Shown here one piece after another: positions 6,773 to 6,910 of a stretch of DNA of 6,910 nucleotides. The notes under the pieces are model-generated. The model did not search any database. It had not been told where the DNA came from and worked only from the letters and a program-made list of their open reading frames with translations. Position numbers and translations under genes: made by a program. Every line of letters starts with the position of its first letter. Within the stretch, counting starts at the first letter, position 1. The DNA comes from DATJJW01 sp035491935 (GTDB lineage: Bacteria > Pseudomonadota > Alphaproteobacteria > ATCC43930 > CGMCC-115725), in assembly GCA_035491935.1 (NCBI GenBank), contig DATJJW010000144.1, forward strand, positions 1-6,910, given 5' to 3'.

Positions 6773-6910
6773 ATGGACCGCCTCGTAGCCATGGAGACCT
6801 ATGTCCGGGTCGTGCAGGGAGAGAGTTTCTCCAAGGCCGCGGAATATCTCAATATTTCCAGTGGTCTGGTCACGCGGCGCATCGCCAAGCTGGAGCAGAT
6901 GCTGGGAACA
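6773..6910 (+). CDS. LysR-family transcriptional regulator, N-terminal part (runs off right edge)
   Basis: Forty-six codons are visible, beginning MDRLVAMETYVRVVQGESFS. The reading matches the N-terminal winged helix-turn-helix of LysR-type regulators: the helix-turn-helix lies at about residues 17-37 (ESFSKAAEYLNISSGLVTRR), followed by IAKLEQMLG of the linker region. GGGAG (6760-6764) lies 8 bases before the ATG. An in-frame ATG at 6743 would add 10 residues but lacks a good ribosome site and overlaps the candidate operator, so 6773 is preferred. Transcribed divergently from the operon, it is the likely activator or repressor of it, with a pathway compound as coinducer. The effector domain is outside the window. 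Confidence 0.92.
   Translation, partial: MDRLVAMETYVRVVQGESFSKAAEYLNISSGLVTRRIAKLEQMLGT

Overview
This window reads as part of one catabolic or uptake operon on the minus strand, with a divergent LysR-type regulator at the right edge. The high GC content, the dense gene packing, a Tat-exported solute-binding protein and an Fe3+-type ABC transporter with a fused double permease suggest a proteobacterium. Alphaproteobacteria such as Rhodospirillales or Hyphomicrobiales are my best guess, by inference only. I see no tRNA, rRNA, CRISPR array or insertion sequence.

Layout in minus-strand transcription order, right to left: (1) amidohydrolase-family TIM-barrel protein B (6225-5134); (2) paralogous amidohydrolase A (5137-4031), overlapping B by four bases (ATGA); (3) a single-domain Rieske [2Fe-2S] protein (4027-3614); (4) a fused two-domain ABC permease with a GTG start (3610-1796); (5) the ABC ATPase (1790-684); (6) a Tat-exported periplasmic solute-binding protein (638 to beyond the left edge). 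Gaps within the operon run from a 4-base overlap to 45 bases, and nearly every gene has a recognisable Shine-Dalgarno sequence, so the set is probably co-transcribed.

Between amidohydrolase B and the divergent lysR-type gene (from 6773) lie about 550 bases without an intact gene. This stretch holds an apparent relic of the 5' end of a third amidohydrolase (DCDVHP motif near 6479-6496, with its own strong Shine-Dalgarno), several small hairpins, and an AT-rich segment just before the regulator. That segment has three 9-base-phased ATAA/TTAT half-sites that could be a LysR operator.

Working model (inference): a small organic solute is captured by the solute-binding protein and imported by the permease and ATPase. 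It is then processed by the two amidohydrolases, which resemble the ACMSD/decarboxylase-like Amidohydro_2 group. The Rieske protein would supply electrons to an oxygenase that is not in this window. The LysR-type protein probably controls the operon in response to the substrate or an intermediate. The substrate cannot be read from the sequence.
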